A DNA stretch of 46,694 nucleotides. Source: Acidobacteriota bacterium (GTDB lineage: Bacteria; Acidobacteriota; Terriglobia; UBA7540). Positions 1 through 7,490 of the stretch are shown here, piece by piece. Made by a program: the position numbers and the translations under genes. How positions within the stretch are numbered: position 1 is the first letter of the stretch; the number at the start of each line of letters is the position of its first letter. The notes under the pieces were generated by a model. The model saw nothing but the letters and a program-made list of their open reading frames with translations, did not search any database and was not told the DNA's origin. Location: NCBI GenBank assembly GCA_902812365.1, contig CADDZC010000026.1:1-46694 (forward strand). The letters run 5' to 3'.

Positions 1-1149
1 GGCGCGGCGCGGGGCAAAGCGCGGCCTCTGGTCCGGCTCGCGCACGGTGTAGGTGCGATCGCCGGGCTCTGCCGGGGTTCCGGCCGGCCCCGCCTCGGTT
101 TCGGACGCAGGATAGTCAGCCGGCGTTTCCGCCGCGTCGCCCTCGGCCTCCTCCCGGGGCGCTGCGGCCGGCTCGGCCAGCGCTTCCGGACCGGTCTCTT
201 CGGGCGTCTCCGGCCCTGCCCCCAAGGGCGTCTCTTCATCTTCGAAACCGGCTTCCTCCTCGCCGTCTCGGGCGGAGTCTTCGGAAGGCTCCGGAGGTTC
301 GCCCGGCAGTTCGCCTTCAGCCGCCTCCTCGATCGCCGACGGCGGGCGGAGAGACGGAGCCGGTGAACGATCGGCAGGAGCCCGCGTCATGCTCTCGGCC
401 TGCGTTTCAACCGCCGCGGCGGAGGCGGCCTCGGCCGGCGGGGGCGAGGGCGTCATCGCCTCGGAAGGCTCGCCCGCAGCCTGGCTGGGGAGCGCCGCGG
501 CAGCGCCCGAGTCCGCCGCCGTCCCCGGGGCCGCCGGTTCACCAGCCTCGCCCGCAGCCTTGCTGTATCGAGCCAACGACTCGCCGGGCAAAACCTCGAA
601 CGTGGGAGTGGTTGGCCCCGGGCCGGAGTACTCACGCGGACGGTCGTGAGCGTCTCGGCGCGGCGCAAAACGAGAGTCGGCGAAGCCTCGGCCTGGGCGC
701 CGCCGGCGCCGGCGGCCGCGATGCTCGTGCCGATTGTACGGATGGCTCTCCGGAGGGAGGTTCGGCGCCGGAGGGGTAGGGGTTCCCGCCGCTTCGGAGG
801 GGAGGGCAGCGCTCGGTGCCGCCTCACCTGTCGGCGGGACCTCCGGCGCCGCCGGGGCTTCCTCCGTAAACTTGCTGACCCGCGCTTCGGCCTCGGTCAA
901 GACCTTGTCGTACTCTTCCGAGTCTTCGAAGAAATCCGACACGTAAAGGAAGGCATCCCGTCCGAGGCCGATATCCACGAACGCCGACTGCATTCCTGGC
1001 AGCACGCGGCTGACGCGGCCCTTGTAAATGCTGCCGACCAAACCCCGGTCGGTATCGCGCTGGTAATACACTTCGACCAGCTCGCCGTCTTCCCACACGG
1101 CGACCTTCGTCTCGTGCGGCGACGAGGAGATAAAAAGCTCCTTGGTCAT
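1..1149 (-). CDS. rng: Ribonuclease E/G family protein, N-terminal part (cut by window edge)
   Basis: The reading frame is open from the ATG at 1149 to base 1 (383 codons, no stop), so only the N-terminal part is present. Residues 1 to about 75 match the start of RNase G/E, endoribonucleases that mature rRNA and turn over mRNA: the segment GSIYKGRVSRVLPGMQSAFV followed by DIGLGRDAFLYVSDF is the typical first half of the S1 RNA-binding domain. The S1 domain is then interrupted by a very long low-complexity insert, first Pro/Ala-rich, then an Arg run (RRRRRR at about residue 147), a short conserved-looking patch (FEVLPGESLARYS), then about 170 residues rich in Ala, Pro and Glu. The catalytic DNase-I-like domain lies outside the window. 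AAGGAG stands just upstream of the ATG. It follows rodA on the same strand, an order I recall from acidobacterial genomes. The family is clear; G versus E cannot be settled from this part. Confidence 0.88.
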   Translation of the reverse strand, partial: MTKELFISSSPHETKVAVWEDGELVEVYYQRDTDRGLVGSIYKGRVSRVLPGMQSAFVDIGLGRDAFLYVSDFFEDSEEYDKVLTEAEARVSKFTEEAPAAPEVPPTGEAAPSAALPSEAAGTPTPPAPNLPPESHPYNRHEHRGRRRRRRPGRGFADSRFAPRRDAHDRPREYSGPGPTTPTFEVLPGESLARYSKAAGEAGEPAAPGTAADSGAAAALPSQAAGEPSEAMTPSPPPAEAASAAAVETQAESMTRAPADRSPAPSLRPPSAIEEAAEGELPGEPPEPSEDSARDGEEEAGFEDEETPLGAGPETPEETGPEALAEPAAAPREEAEGDAAETPADYPASETEAGPAGTPAEPGDRTYTVREPDQRPRFAPRRA

Positions 1150-1461
1150 GGAAACTCCTTTTTCAGGAGCGACAGGAAGGATCCATCCCGCCACCGCGGG
1201 AGATCAACTTTCTAGGCTCCCGTTCAGGCCGGGCGTCCGAACGGTTCGTTTCAGCGCGATCCGGTTCTCTTCGGCACCTCGCAGCCGCGATGGCGGCGCG
1301 AGACGGGACGCCGTCCGGATCTGACCTCTTTGAAAGACGCTCGGCACAAAGTCAACTACGGGTATAAACCCTCGCGTTCGAACACCATCGGCAGCCCGGA
1401 ACTTCCGCCCGCCGTACACCGGCTCGAACACCGGCCGTCCGCGGCAGCCTCCGGGCCGGGC
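1150..1461. other. Intergenic region between rodA and the RNase gene
   Basis: These 312 bases lie between rodA and the downstream RNase gene on the same strand. No protein here resembles a family I know. On the minus strand a TTGACT at about 1350 could be a -35 element for the RNase gene, but no good -10 follows. No tRNA or strong terminator is visible. Confidence 0.4.
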
Positions 1462-2550
1462 CTAATTCACAAAGCGCCGCATTTTAACGCTCATGGCCAA
1501 TCCCAAGCCGAGGAAGGTAAACAATGCCGATGACCCTCCCTGGCTCATGAGCGGCAGCGGGATGCCCGTAATGGGCAGAAGACCGATCATCATCCCGGTA
1601 TTCACCGCCACTTGGAAGAACAGCACGGCGGCGAGACCCACGATCACATACGCGCCGGCCCGATCGGTGGCCCACTGAGCTCCGTCGAGCAGGCGTAACA
1701 GCAGTATGAAGTACAACAACAAGACGACCAGCGTGCCCGCAAACCCCTGTTCCTCAGCAAACGCCGCAAAAATGAAGTCCGCGTGAGAAACGGGGATAAA
1801 ACCCAACTGACTCTGCGTGCCGTTCCCGATTCCTTTGCCCCAAAACCCGCCGGAGCCGATCGCGATCTTCGATTGGGCGACCTGGTAGCCGGAACCTTGC
1901 GCATCCTCTTTAGGGTTGACGAAGGTCATTAGCCGTTCGCGCTGGTAGGGTCGCAGAAAGTGCCATCCTACCGGCAGCATCAGCGCTCCCAGCAGAGTCA
2001 AGACAGCCACCTGGCGCCATCGGATTCCAGCCAGGAACGCACCGGCCACGATCACCGGAAAATACGTCAAGGCCGTCCCCAAATCCGGCTCCAGCGCGAC
2101 CAACGTGGCTGGGACGCCGGCCAAACCTGCGAGAACGACCAAGTCCTTCCAAGCGACGGAGTTAGCCCTCCTCCCACCCAGGTACGCCGCCACCGCTAAT
2201 ATTATAACTAATTTCACCATCTCCGACACTTGAAAAGTTTGTCCACCGACGCTTAGCCAGCGATGCGTCTTGGCCACCCGGTGGCCGGCCACCAGGACAG
2301 CCAGAAGCCCCAGGATACCGAGCCCGTAAAGCGCCGCAACCTGCTCAAGGAGCCGGTGATAGTCCATCCGGCTCACCAGGATGGCAAGGAGGCACCCGAC
2401 GACGACCCAGTAAATCTGCTTCTTATACTGAGAAGCCAGAGCGGAATGCGCCGTGGTGCTGTAGATTTCCATGACGCCAACGGCGGCGATCAGCAATGCC
2501 ACCAATAGGAGCATCCAATCGAGGTCACGAAAGCTGAGATTCTTACGCAT
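1462..2550 (-). CDS. rodA: Rod-shape-determining peptidoglycan glycosyltransferase RodA
   Basis: This 362-residue SEDS-family membrane protein polymerises lipid II glycan strands for lateral wall growth in partnership with PBP2. About ten hydrophobic segments span the protein. Family signatures include the loop motif ALEPDLGTAL at about residue 153, VNPKEDAQGSGYQVAQSKIA with FWGKGIGNGTQSQLGFIPVSH, FAAFAEEQGF, and the C-terminal ITGIPLPLMSQGGSSAL. Length is normal. The gene lies 125 bases downstream of mrdA, its expected partner, in the same orientation. The start ATG at 2550 is preceded by a GGAG about ten bases upstream. I am confident that it is RodA rather than FtsW because of the PBP2 neighbour. 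Confidence 0.95.
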   Translation of the reverse strand: MRKNLSFRDLDWMLLLVALLIAAVGVMEIYSTTAHSALASQYKKQIYWVVVGCLLAILVSRMDYHRLLEQVAALYGLGILGLLAVLVAGHRVAKTHRWLSVGGQTFQVSEMVKLVIILAVAAYLGGRRANSVAWKDLVVLAGLAGVPATLVALEPDLGTALTYFPVIVAGAFLAGIRWRQVAVLTLLGALMLPVGWHFLRPYQRERLMTFVNPKEDAQGSGYQVAQSKIAIGSGGFWGKGIGNGTQSQLGFIPVSHADFIFAAFAEEQGFAGTLVVLLLYFILLLRLLDGAQWATDRAGAYVIVGLAAVLFFQVAVNTGMMIGLLPITGIPLPLMSQGGSSALFTFLGLGLAMSVKMRRFVN

Positions 2551-2675
2551 TAGATTCGCTCCGCCGCCAACTTGGCCCTGTCACCGGCGGTCGATCGCCC
2601 CCGAACTCTCTTGACTGCCAAGGCCCTGCGTGCGCTCCTCTCAAATCTCAATATGAACCGCTGCCTTCGCCCCGT

Positions 2676-4550
2676 CTACGGCCCGCGTGGCGGTGGTTCG
2701 AGCCGGGCCTGCGTCTCGGCCGCCGCAAAGCGCGGCGGGCGGGGCGCGTGCTGATCGTAAAAAGCCTTGATGACCGCCGCCGCAATGGGCGTTGCCACCG
2801 TGGAATGCCCACCGTGCATCACCAGCACCGCCACCACGATCTCGGGATTGACGGAGGGCGAGTAGCCGACGAACCAGGCATTGTTCCGGTAATCGGCACT
2901 GTGGGTCGCCTCCTTCAGGCTGACGCTCACGACTTGCGCCGTGCCCGTCTTACCCGCGATGTCGAGGCCCGGCACGCGCGCGCCGGTTCCGGTGCCACCA
3001 CCCTCGTTCACAACCCCCCACATGCCGCGCGTCACGGCTGATACGGTAAGAGGGCTCAGCGGAAACTGCCGCTCGCCGTCCGGCGGGGGATCAAGGTCAT
3101 GCGCCACGAGCTGGCTCGGGAAGGCGACGTGAGGGCGATGAAATACGCCTCCCGAGGCCACTCCGCCGATCATGTAGGCGAGTTGTAACGGAGTCACCTG
3201 GAGCGCCCCTTGGCCGATGGCGACCGAAATCGTTTCACCGGGAAACCACTTGTGCTTGAAGACCCGCTCGACCCACTCGGGCGTGGGGACGAGACCGGCA
3301 TCCTCACCGGGCAAGTCGATGCCCGTGCGCGCTCCGAGGCCCAAATGCTGGGCGAAATAGGCTAACTTATCGATGCCCAGGAGCTTGCCAACCGTGTAAA
3401 AGTACACGTCGCAGGAGTTAACGATGGCCCGGTGCAGATCCACCCGGCCGTGACCGCGCCCTTTTTCAAATACCCAGTCGTGGTACGTATGGCCGTAAAT
3501 GTTGACGTAGCCGGGACAGTCGACCGTGAAATCTGGTTTGATCGTGCCGGTCTCCAAGGCGGCACACGAAGTGGCGATCTTGAAGACTGAGCCCGGAGCG
3601 AGCTGGGCCTGGATGGCCTTATTCATCAGCGGCTTAGCCGGGTCAGCCGTGAGCTGCTTCCACTGCTGGCGGTCGAGCCGGCGAGCGAAATCGTTGGGGT
3701 CAAAGTCGGGATGGCTGGCCATCGCCAGCACCTCGCCGGTGCGCGGATCGAGCGCCACCACCGCGCCTTCCCGGTCTCCCAAAGCCATTTCGGCCGCCAT
3801 CTGCAAGTCCAAATCGATGGTCAGGCGCAGGTCGGAGCCGGGATGGGCGTCAATGGCGGTCATCGAGCCCACTTCCTGGCCCCGGCTGTTGACGATCACC
3901 CGCTGCATCCCGTCGCGCCCCGAAAGAATGGCGTTGTATTGGGCTTCGATCCCCGATTTTCCAATCACGTCGCCGGGCCGGTAACGCGACCCGGACTTGG
4001 CAATCGCTTCCGCCGAGACCTCGCCGACGTAGCCGAGAAGCGCGGCGGCTATGGTATGCTTCAGATAGAAGCGGCGCTGAGTCTGGATCAGTTGCAGCTC
4101 CGGATATTCCAGCCGATGCGAGTCGACAAACGCGACGTCTTCCAGAGTGGCGGAAGGTTTCAAGACAACGGGCTGAAAACAGGGCAACCGGGCCGTGCGG
4201 GTGACGAGCTGCTGGACCTCACCCGGGTCCAGTCCGAGGCCGCGCGCGATGCCCACCAGGCGCGCCGGAGTCAGCGCCTGGGCGTTGTCTCGCAGCAGCA
4301 ACACACTGAAAGCAGGCGTGTTATCTACTAGTACCCGGCCCTCGCGGTCCAGAATTCGCCCCCGCGCGGCGATAATGGACAAGTTGCGGATGCGATTCCG
4401 CTCCGCCTGCTCGACATAATAAGCATGCTCGCCGATTTGAAGCTTCCAATAGCCGACCAGCAGGACCAGAAACGCGGCCGCGACAACATATTGCAAAAGA
4501 ACGATCTTCCAGGCCGGAACCCGTTGATCTTCCGCAAGACGGACTTCCAT
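2676..4550 (-). CDS. mrdA: Penicillin-binding protein 2 (peptidoglycan D,D-transpeptidase MrdA)
   Basis: This 624-residue class B PBP cross-links peptidoglycan during elongation in the periplasm. It has a short cytoplasmic tail, one N-terminal membrane segment (residues about 15-34), the pedestal start ARGRILDREGRVL (62-74), and the transpeptidase domain with all three active-site motifs: S321-V-F-K324, S379-C-D381 and K534-T-G-T537. The dimerisation region and FxxDxHPGSDLRLT-like linker are present. The C-terminus is Pro/Arg-rich (APRPPRFAAA onward). It is the first gene of a mrdA-rodA-rng group; mreB, mreC and mreD, which commonly precede it, are not here. A divergent small gene starts about 400 bases away, so the group should have its own promoter. 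Confidence 0.95.
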   Translation of the reverse strand: MEVRLAEDQRVPAWKIVLLQYVVAAAFLVLLVGYWKLQIGEHAYYVEQAERNRIRNLSIIAARGRILDREGRVLVDNTPAFSVLLLRDNAQALTPARLVGIARGLGLDPGEVQQLVTRTARLPCFQPVVLKPSATLEDVAFVDSHRLEYPELQLIQTQRRFYLKHTIAAALLGYVGEVSAEAIAKSGSRYRPGDVIGKSGIEAQYNAILSGRDGMQRVIVNSRGQEVGSMTAIDAHPGSDLRLTIDLDLQMAAEMALGDREGAVVALDPRTGEVLAMASHPDFDPNDFARRLDRQQWKQLTADPAKPLMNKAIQAQLAPGSVFKIATSCAALETGTIKPDFTVDCPGYVNIYGHTYHDWVFEKGRGHGRVDLHRAIVNSCDVYFYTVGKLLGIDKLAYFAQHLGLGARTGIDLPGEDAGLVPTPEWVERVFKHKWFPGETISVAIGQGALQVTPLQLAYMIGGVASGGVFHRPHVAFPSQLVAHDLDPPPDGERQFPLSPLTVSAVTRGMWGVVNEGGGTGTGARVPGLDIAGKTGTAQVVSVSLKEATHSADYRNNAWFVGYSPSVNPEIVVAVLVMHGGHSTVATPIAAAVIKAFYDQHAPRPPRFAAAETQARLEPPPRGP

Positions 4551-4624
4551 GCTTCCGACGACCGCCTGAGAATCGGTCGATTCCGGCGGCCCCGCTCCAT
4601 CTTTCCCCTTTGGTATCGAACGTT

Positions 4625-4653
4625 ATCATACATCTCCGGTGGGCACAAGGTAA
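4625..4653 (-). promoter_or_regulatory. Putative sigma-70-type promoter for mrdA
   Basis: On the minus strand the sequence reads TTACCT, 17 bases, TATGAT, pointing at mrdA about 75 bases downstream. The -10 matches the consensus at five of six positions; the -35 is weak (three of six). This is prediction only. Confidence 0.35.
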
Positions 4654-4841
4654 CGCCGCGACCCTGTAAGAATTATAAGAATTATCGGAAGCGGGAGCGC
4701 GGGCAATGAGGGAAGCTTCGGGAGTCGGCTCGGTTGGTTCGCCCCCAATCCGCTTGGCGCTCGCCCCACCGCCCCCTGAGCTTGCCCAGCCGTCGCCTGG
4801 CGGGATTCGGCATCGCCGAAATCCAGATATGGCGCGCGGAC

Positions 4842-4872
4842 TTGACAATAGGTTTACTATAGAATTTCCTAT
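4842..4872 (+). promoter_or_regulatory. AT-rich promoter/operator-like element with nested palindromes
   Basis: A perfect TTGACA (4842-4847) is followed by ATAGG, then CTATAG (itself a palindrome), then CCTAT, so ATAGG and CCTAT form an inverted repeat centred on CTATAG. It lies 75 to 105 bases upstream of the small gene at 4947. No -10 hexamer stands at the usual 17-base distance, so this may be a promoter read by a different sigma factor, or an operator overlapping one. Confidence 0.35.
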
Positions 4873-4946
4873 CCCGGCTCGATGGTCCGAGCATCGGGTT
4901 AAGATGCGGAGGAAAATGACCCGAAGGGTTACTTTTCGAGGCTGGT

Positions 4947-5213
4947 ATGCTGGCGACCGAACCCAATCTGAGCGAACCCAAGTACGAGGCAGCTTTCTTT
5001 TATGGGCTTTTCCTTCGCGGGTATCCCCTCCAGCAGCTTCGCGCCGACATTGACGTGCCGCCCCGCGTGCTCGAGAGCTGGCAGCGCCAAGCCACCCGCG
5101 ATCCCTGGTATGAGATGACGATGAACCGTATGCTGACGTACCGCAAGCAAGTCCTGGCCATTTTTGACTCGCTCGTATTCGGGGAAATCGCCGCGCCCAC
5201 GCGGACCCAATAG
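4947..5213 (+). CDS. Small protein of unknown function (88 aa), possible HTH-like
   Basis: This 88-residue protein starts at an ATG with GAGG five bases upstream. I do not assign a named family, although the core FYGLFLRGYPLQQLRADI followed by DVPPRVLESWQRQ reads like a compact helical protein and I have the impression of similar short proteins in Acidobacteriota. The stretch GYPLQQLRADIDVPPRVLESW resembles a helix-turn-helix (a short helix, a turn at DVP, then a second helix with Arg and Trp), as in homeodomain-like transposase or phage-terminase small-subunit N-termini. No signal peptide or membrane segment is present. It stands alone, has an AT-rich promoter-like region upstream, and faces the convergent ubiA gene. 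It could be a small DNA-binding regulator; that is inference. Confidence 0.6.
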   Translation: MLATEPNLSEPKYEAAFFYGLFLRGYPLQQLRADIDVPPRVLESWQRQATRDPWYEMTMNRMLTYRKQVLAIFDSLVFGEIAAPTRTQ

Positions 5214-5338
5214 CTCCATCCTCACATCGTGTTCCGGCGGAGTTGAAGGCGGGTCAACATTTGAGGTTAGCCGCCGGGTTTGATCTTCCGCCGTTTCTGC
5301 CCCCGCCAAGTTCGCCGGACAGGGGCACCGGATCGCCC

Positions 5339-6247
5339 TCAACGGCCCAAAATAGCCATCGCCCAAGTCATAAAAAAGACCACGCTGACGTATCCATTCA
5401 ACGTGAAAAAGGCGGCGTTGACGCGGGAAAGATCATTTGGCCCGACGATGCGATGCTCCCAGGCCAGTAGAGCCGTCACCAGCGCCAGACCCGCGAACGC
5501 CGGCCAGCCGAGGCGCTCGAGCCGGGCCACCCCGACGAGCGTGGCCAGCATGGCCAGATGAAGCAGTCCGGAGGCCCAAAGGGCGGCGCGGATTCCAAAC
5601 CGCTGGGGAACCGAGCGGAGTCCGTGGGAGCGATCGAACTCGGCGTCCTGGCAAGCGTAAATGAGGTCGAAGCCGGCGACCCACAGGGTAACGGCAGCCC
5701 CGAGCAGAAGGATGGCCGGGCTCACGCTGCCCCTCACGGCAATGGCCGCCGCCACCGGCGACAGTCCCAGGCAGAGCCCGATCGCCAGGTGAGAAAGCCA
5801 GGTAAACCGCTTGGTATAAGAGTAGCCTAGAATTAAGCCAATGAGGAGCGGTGAAAGCCGGAAGGCCAGCGGATTCAGTTCCCGGGCGGCGATGACCAGG
5901 ACGGCACAGGACACCACGGTGAAACCGGCGGCGAAGCGCCGGCTCAGGTGGCCGGCGGGAAGCGCTCGATGGCGGGTGCGGGGGTTCAGGCTGTCAAATC
6001 TGAGGTCGGCGAGGCGATTAAATGTCATGGCCGCGCTTCGCGCTCCAACCATGGCCACAATAATCCAAAATACCACTCTCCAGCCGGGCCAGCCCCGCGC
6101 GGCCAACAAAGCGCCGGTCAGGGCGAAGGGCAAGGCAAAAACCGAATGTTCAAATTGGATCATCGCCAGCGTCGTCCGGACCCTGCCGGTAAGTGCCCGT
6201 GGAACCCCGGAGTTCGGCGCGGCGCTGTCTGCGGTTCGGGAATTCAT
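5339..6247 (-). CDS. UbiA-family prenyltransferase (4-hydroxybenzoate/futalosine-pathway type)
   Basis: This integral membrane protein has the two Asp-rich motifs that bind Mg-prenyl diphosphate: NRLADLRFDSLNPRT after the second membrane segment and YACQDAEFDRSHGLRSVP later. It also has about eight hydrophobic segments. UbiA enzymes attach a polyprenyl chain to an aromatic acid; the version with FEHSVFALPFAL near the N-terminus and GFDLIYACQD resembles the MqnP-like/UbiA enzymes of menaquinone or ubiquinone synthesis. The substrate is not determined by the sequence. The start is uncertain: in-frame ATGs at 6280, 6259 and 6247 all have poor ribosome sites; I use 6247. The DUF421 gene lies just upstream on the same strand. 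Confidence 0.85.
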   Translation of the reverse strand: MNSRTADSAAPNSGVPRALTGRVRTTLAMIQFEHSVFALPFALTGALLAARGWPGWRVVFWIIVAMVGARSAAMTFNRLADLRFDSLNPRTRHRALPAGHLSRRFAAGFTVVSCAVLVIAARELNPLAFRLSPLLIGLILGYSYTKRFTWLSHLAIGLCLGLSPVAAAIAVRGSVSPAILLLGAAVTLWVAGFDLIYACQDAEFDRSHGLRSVPQRFGIRAALWASGLLHLAMLATLVGVARLERLGWPAFAGLALVTALLAWEHRIVGPNDLSRVNAAFFTLNGYVSVVFFMTWAMAILGR

Positions 6248-6348
6248 ACCCCCGTCCATCCTGCCTGAGGGGGAACCCATCCGTCAACCGGCTCGGGCTC
6301 TGCCGCCCGTTCGCGCAGGAACCGGCGGTGCGCACCCGGAGGGCTGAT

Positions 6349-6924
6349 TCAGAGTGCCGGCCGCAGGCGGGCTAACTCTTGGGAGATTTGTTCCAGCCGG
6401 GCCAGCAACTGCTGGTGCCGGGCTTCTTCCGGCGGCGGCTCCTTGCGGACGAAATAAATGCCGCCGCCCGGCTCGAGGACGGCGCGCTCCACCTCGGCCA
6501 GAGACCCGAAACCTTGTTTGTGGGCCGAGGCTTCCAATTCTTCGAGTGTGATCAATTCCGCTTTGAGACGATCCATTCTGATCTGACCGCCTTCGATCAG
6601 CGTGGCGGGCTGGCCTTCCACGAGCCGGTCAAGCCGCTGGCGGCTAAAGAGGAACCGCACCACAATGTAATTCACTGCCAGCAGGGTTGCCGCGCCGATG
6701 AGTCCTCCGCTCACCGAATTGTCGTTGCCGATAATGGCGTTTTGCACGGTGTTGGCGAGCGTCAGGAGCACCACTAAGTCAAACGCGTTCAGTTGGGCCA
6801 GTTCCCGTTTCCCGGCCAGCCTGAGGCCGATGACCAGGAAGGCGTAAACCAGAATGGATCGCAGAACCTTTTCGAGCACGGGAACTCCCATAACGAACAT
6901 ATCGGTCCACATGTTTGTGTGCAT
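6349..6924 (-). CDS. DUF421 (YetF-like) membrane protein
   Basis: This 191-residue protein has three N-terminal hydrophobic segments (about residues 14-35, 45-65 and 70-92) and a soluble C-terminal domain, the layout of the DUF421/YetF family. Family features visible are the segment RLAGKRELAQLNAFDLVVLL, NTVQNAIIGND, and the cytoplasmic start GQPATLIEGGQIRMDRLKAE with the following LITLEEL. The C-terminal tail (residues 165-191) looks like a short amphipathic coiled coil. The molecular function of the family is poorly known; members in spore-formers affect germination, which does not apply here. A strong AAGGAGGA site precedes the ATG. It is divergent from yqeY and probably cotranscribed with ubiA. 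Confidence 0.85.
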   Translation of the reverse strand: MHTNMWTDMFVMGVPVLEKVLRSILVYAFLVIGLRLAGKRELAQLNAFDLVVLLTLANTVQNAIIGNDNSVSGGLIGAATLLAVNYIVVRFLFSRQRLDRLVEGQPATLIEGGQIRMDRLKAELITLEELEASAHKQGFGSLAEVERAVLEPGGGIYFVRKEPPPEEARHQQLLARLEQISQELARLRPAL

Positions 6925-7010
6925 CGGCTCCTCCTTGGCTGCGGCGCGCGGGTCGGGCCCGCCGGGATGCCTTATGGTATATTCGCGGAAGGGGTGAAGG
7001 AGAATATAAT

Positions 7011-7475
7011 ATGGCCATTGTCGATCAGGTGGACAAAGACCTGGTGGCCGCCATGAAAGCCAAAGATGAGCTGCGCCTCAGCACCTTGCGCCTGATGAAA
7101 TCGGCCTTGAAACTGAAGCAGGTGGAGCTGAACCAGGCGCTGGACGACGGGCACGCAGCGGCCGTCCTGCGCACGCTGGTGAAGCAGCGGCACGAGTCGG
7201 CGGAGCAGTACCGCAAGGCAGGTCGAGAGGCCCTGGCGGCCAAGGAGGAGGCAGAGGTCAAGATCGTCGAGGAGTACCTGCCGGCGGCGGCCACCGAAGC
7301 GGAAGTCGAGGCGGCGGTGGCGGCCGCCATTGCGGAGGTCGGCGCCTCAACGGCGAAGGATATCGGCAAGGTGATCAAAGTGGCGATGGCGAAACTGGCC
7401 GGCAAGAACGTAGACGGCAAGCGGGTGAACGAGAAGGTACGGGCCAGGCTCGGAGCCTCGCCAGAGCGGGTGTAA
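7011..7475 (+). CDS. yqeY: GatB/YqeY domain-containing protein
   Basis: This 154-residue protein starts at the ATG at 7011, with AAGGAG eight bases upstream. It covers the whole YqeY fold: an N-terminal helical domain (VDKDLVAAMKAKDELRLSTL, where KLRLMKSALK-type residues follow), the ELNQALDDG turn, the helix LRTLVKQRHESAEQYRKAGR, EEYLPAAATEAEVEAAV, and the C-terminal domain with DIGKVIKVAMAKLAGKNVDG. It is related to the tail domain of GatB that contacts tRNA in the transamidase, but free-standing members have no proven reaction. It is followed 15 bases later by the OPT transporter gene and may be cotranscribed with it. Confidence 0.92.
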   Translation: MAIVDQVDKDLVAAMKAKDELRLSTLRLMKSALKLKQVELNQALDDGHAAAVLRTLVKQRHESAEQYRKAGREALAAKEEAEVKIVEEYLPAAATEAEVEAAVAAAIAEVGASTAKDIGKVIKVAMAKLAGKNVDGKRVNEKVRARLGASPERV

Positions 7476-7490
7476 TCGAGGGCGCAGACT

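Larger units (their letters stand above)
4551..4946. other. Divergent intergenic region between mrdA and a small unknown gene
   Basis: This is a 396-base gap between divergently transcribed genes. It holds two AT-rich islands in an otherwise GC-rich stretch: one at 4621-4690 that includes a tandem repeat of AAGAATTAT (4668-4676 and 4677-4685), and one at 4842-4872. Both are likely promoter areas and are listed separately. No recognisable protein is encoded in it. Confidence 0.5.

Noticed and set aside
1204-1431. Minus-strand frame between rodA and the RNase gene
   Set aside because: No motif, no ribosome site, and Arg-rich composition as expected by chance.
4682-4981. Minus-strand frame between mrdA and the small gene
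   Set aside because: It overlaps promoter-like AT-rich DNA and the start of the plus-strand gene, and has no family features.
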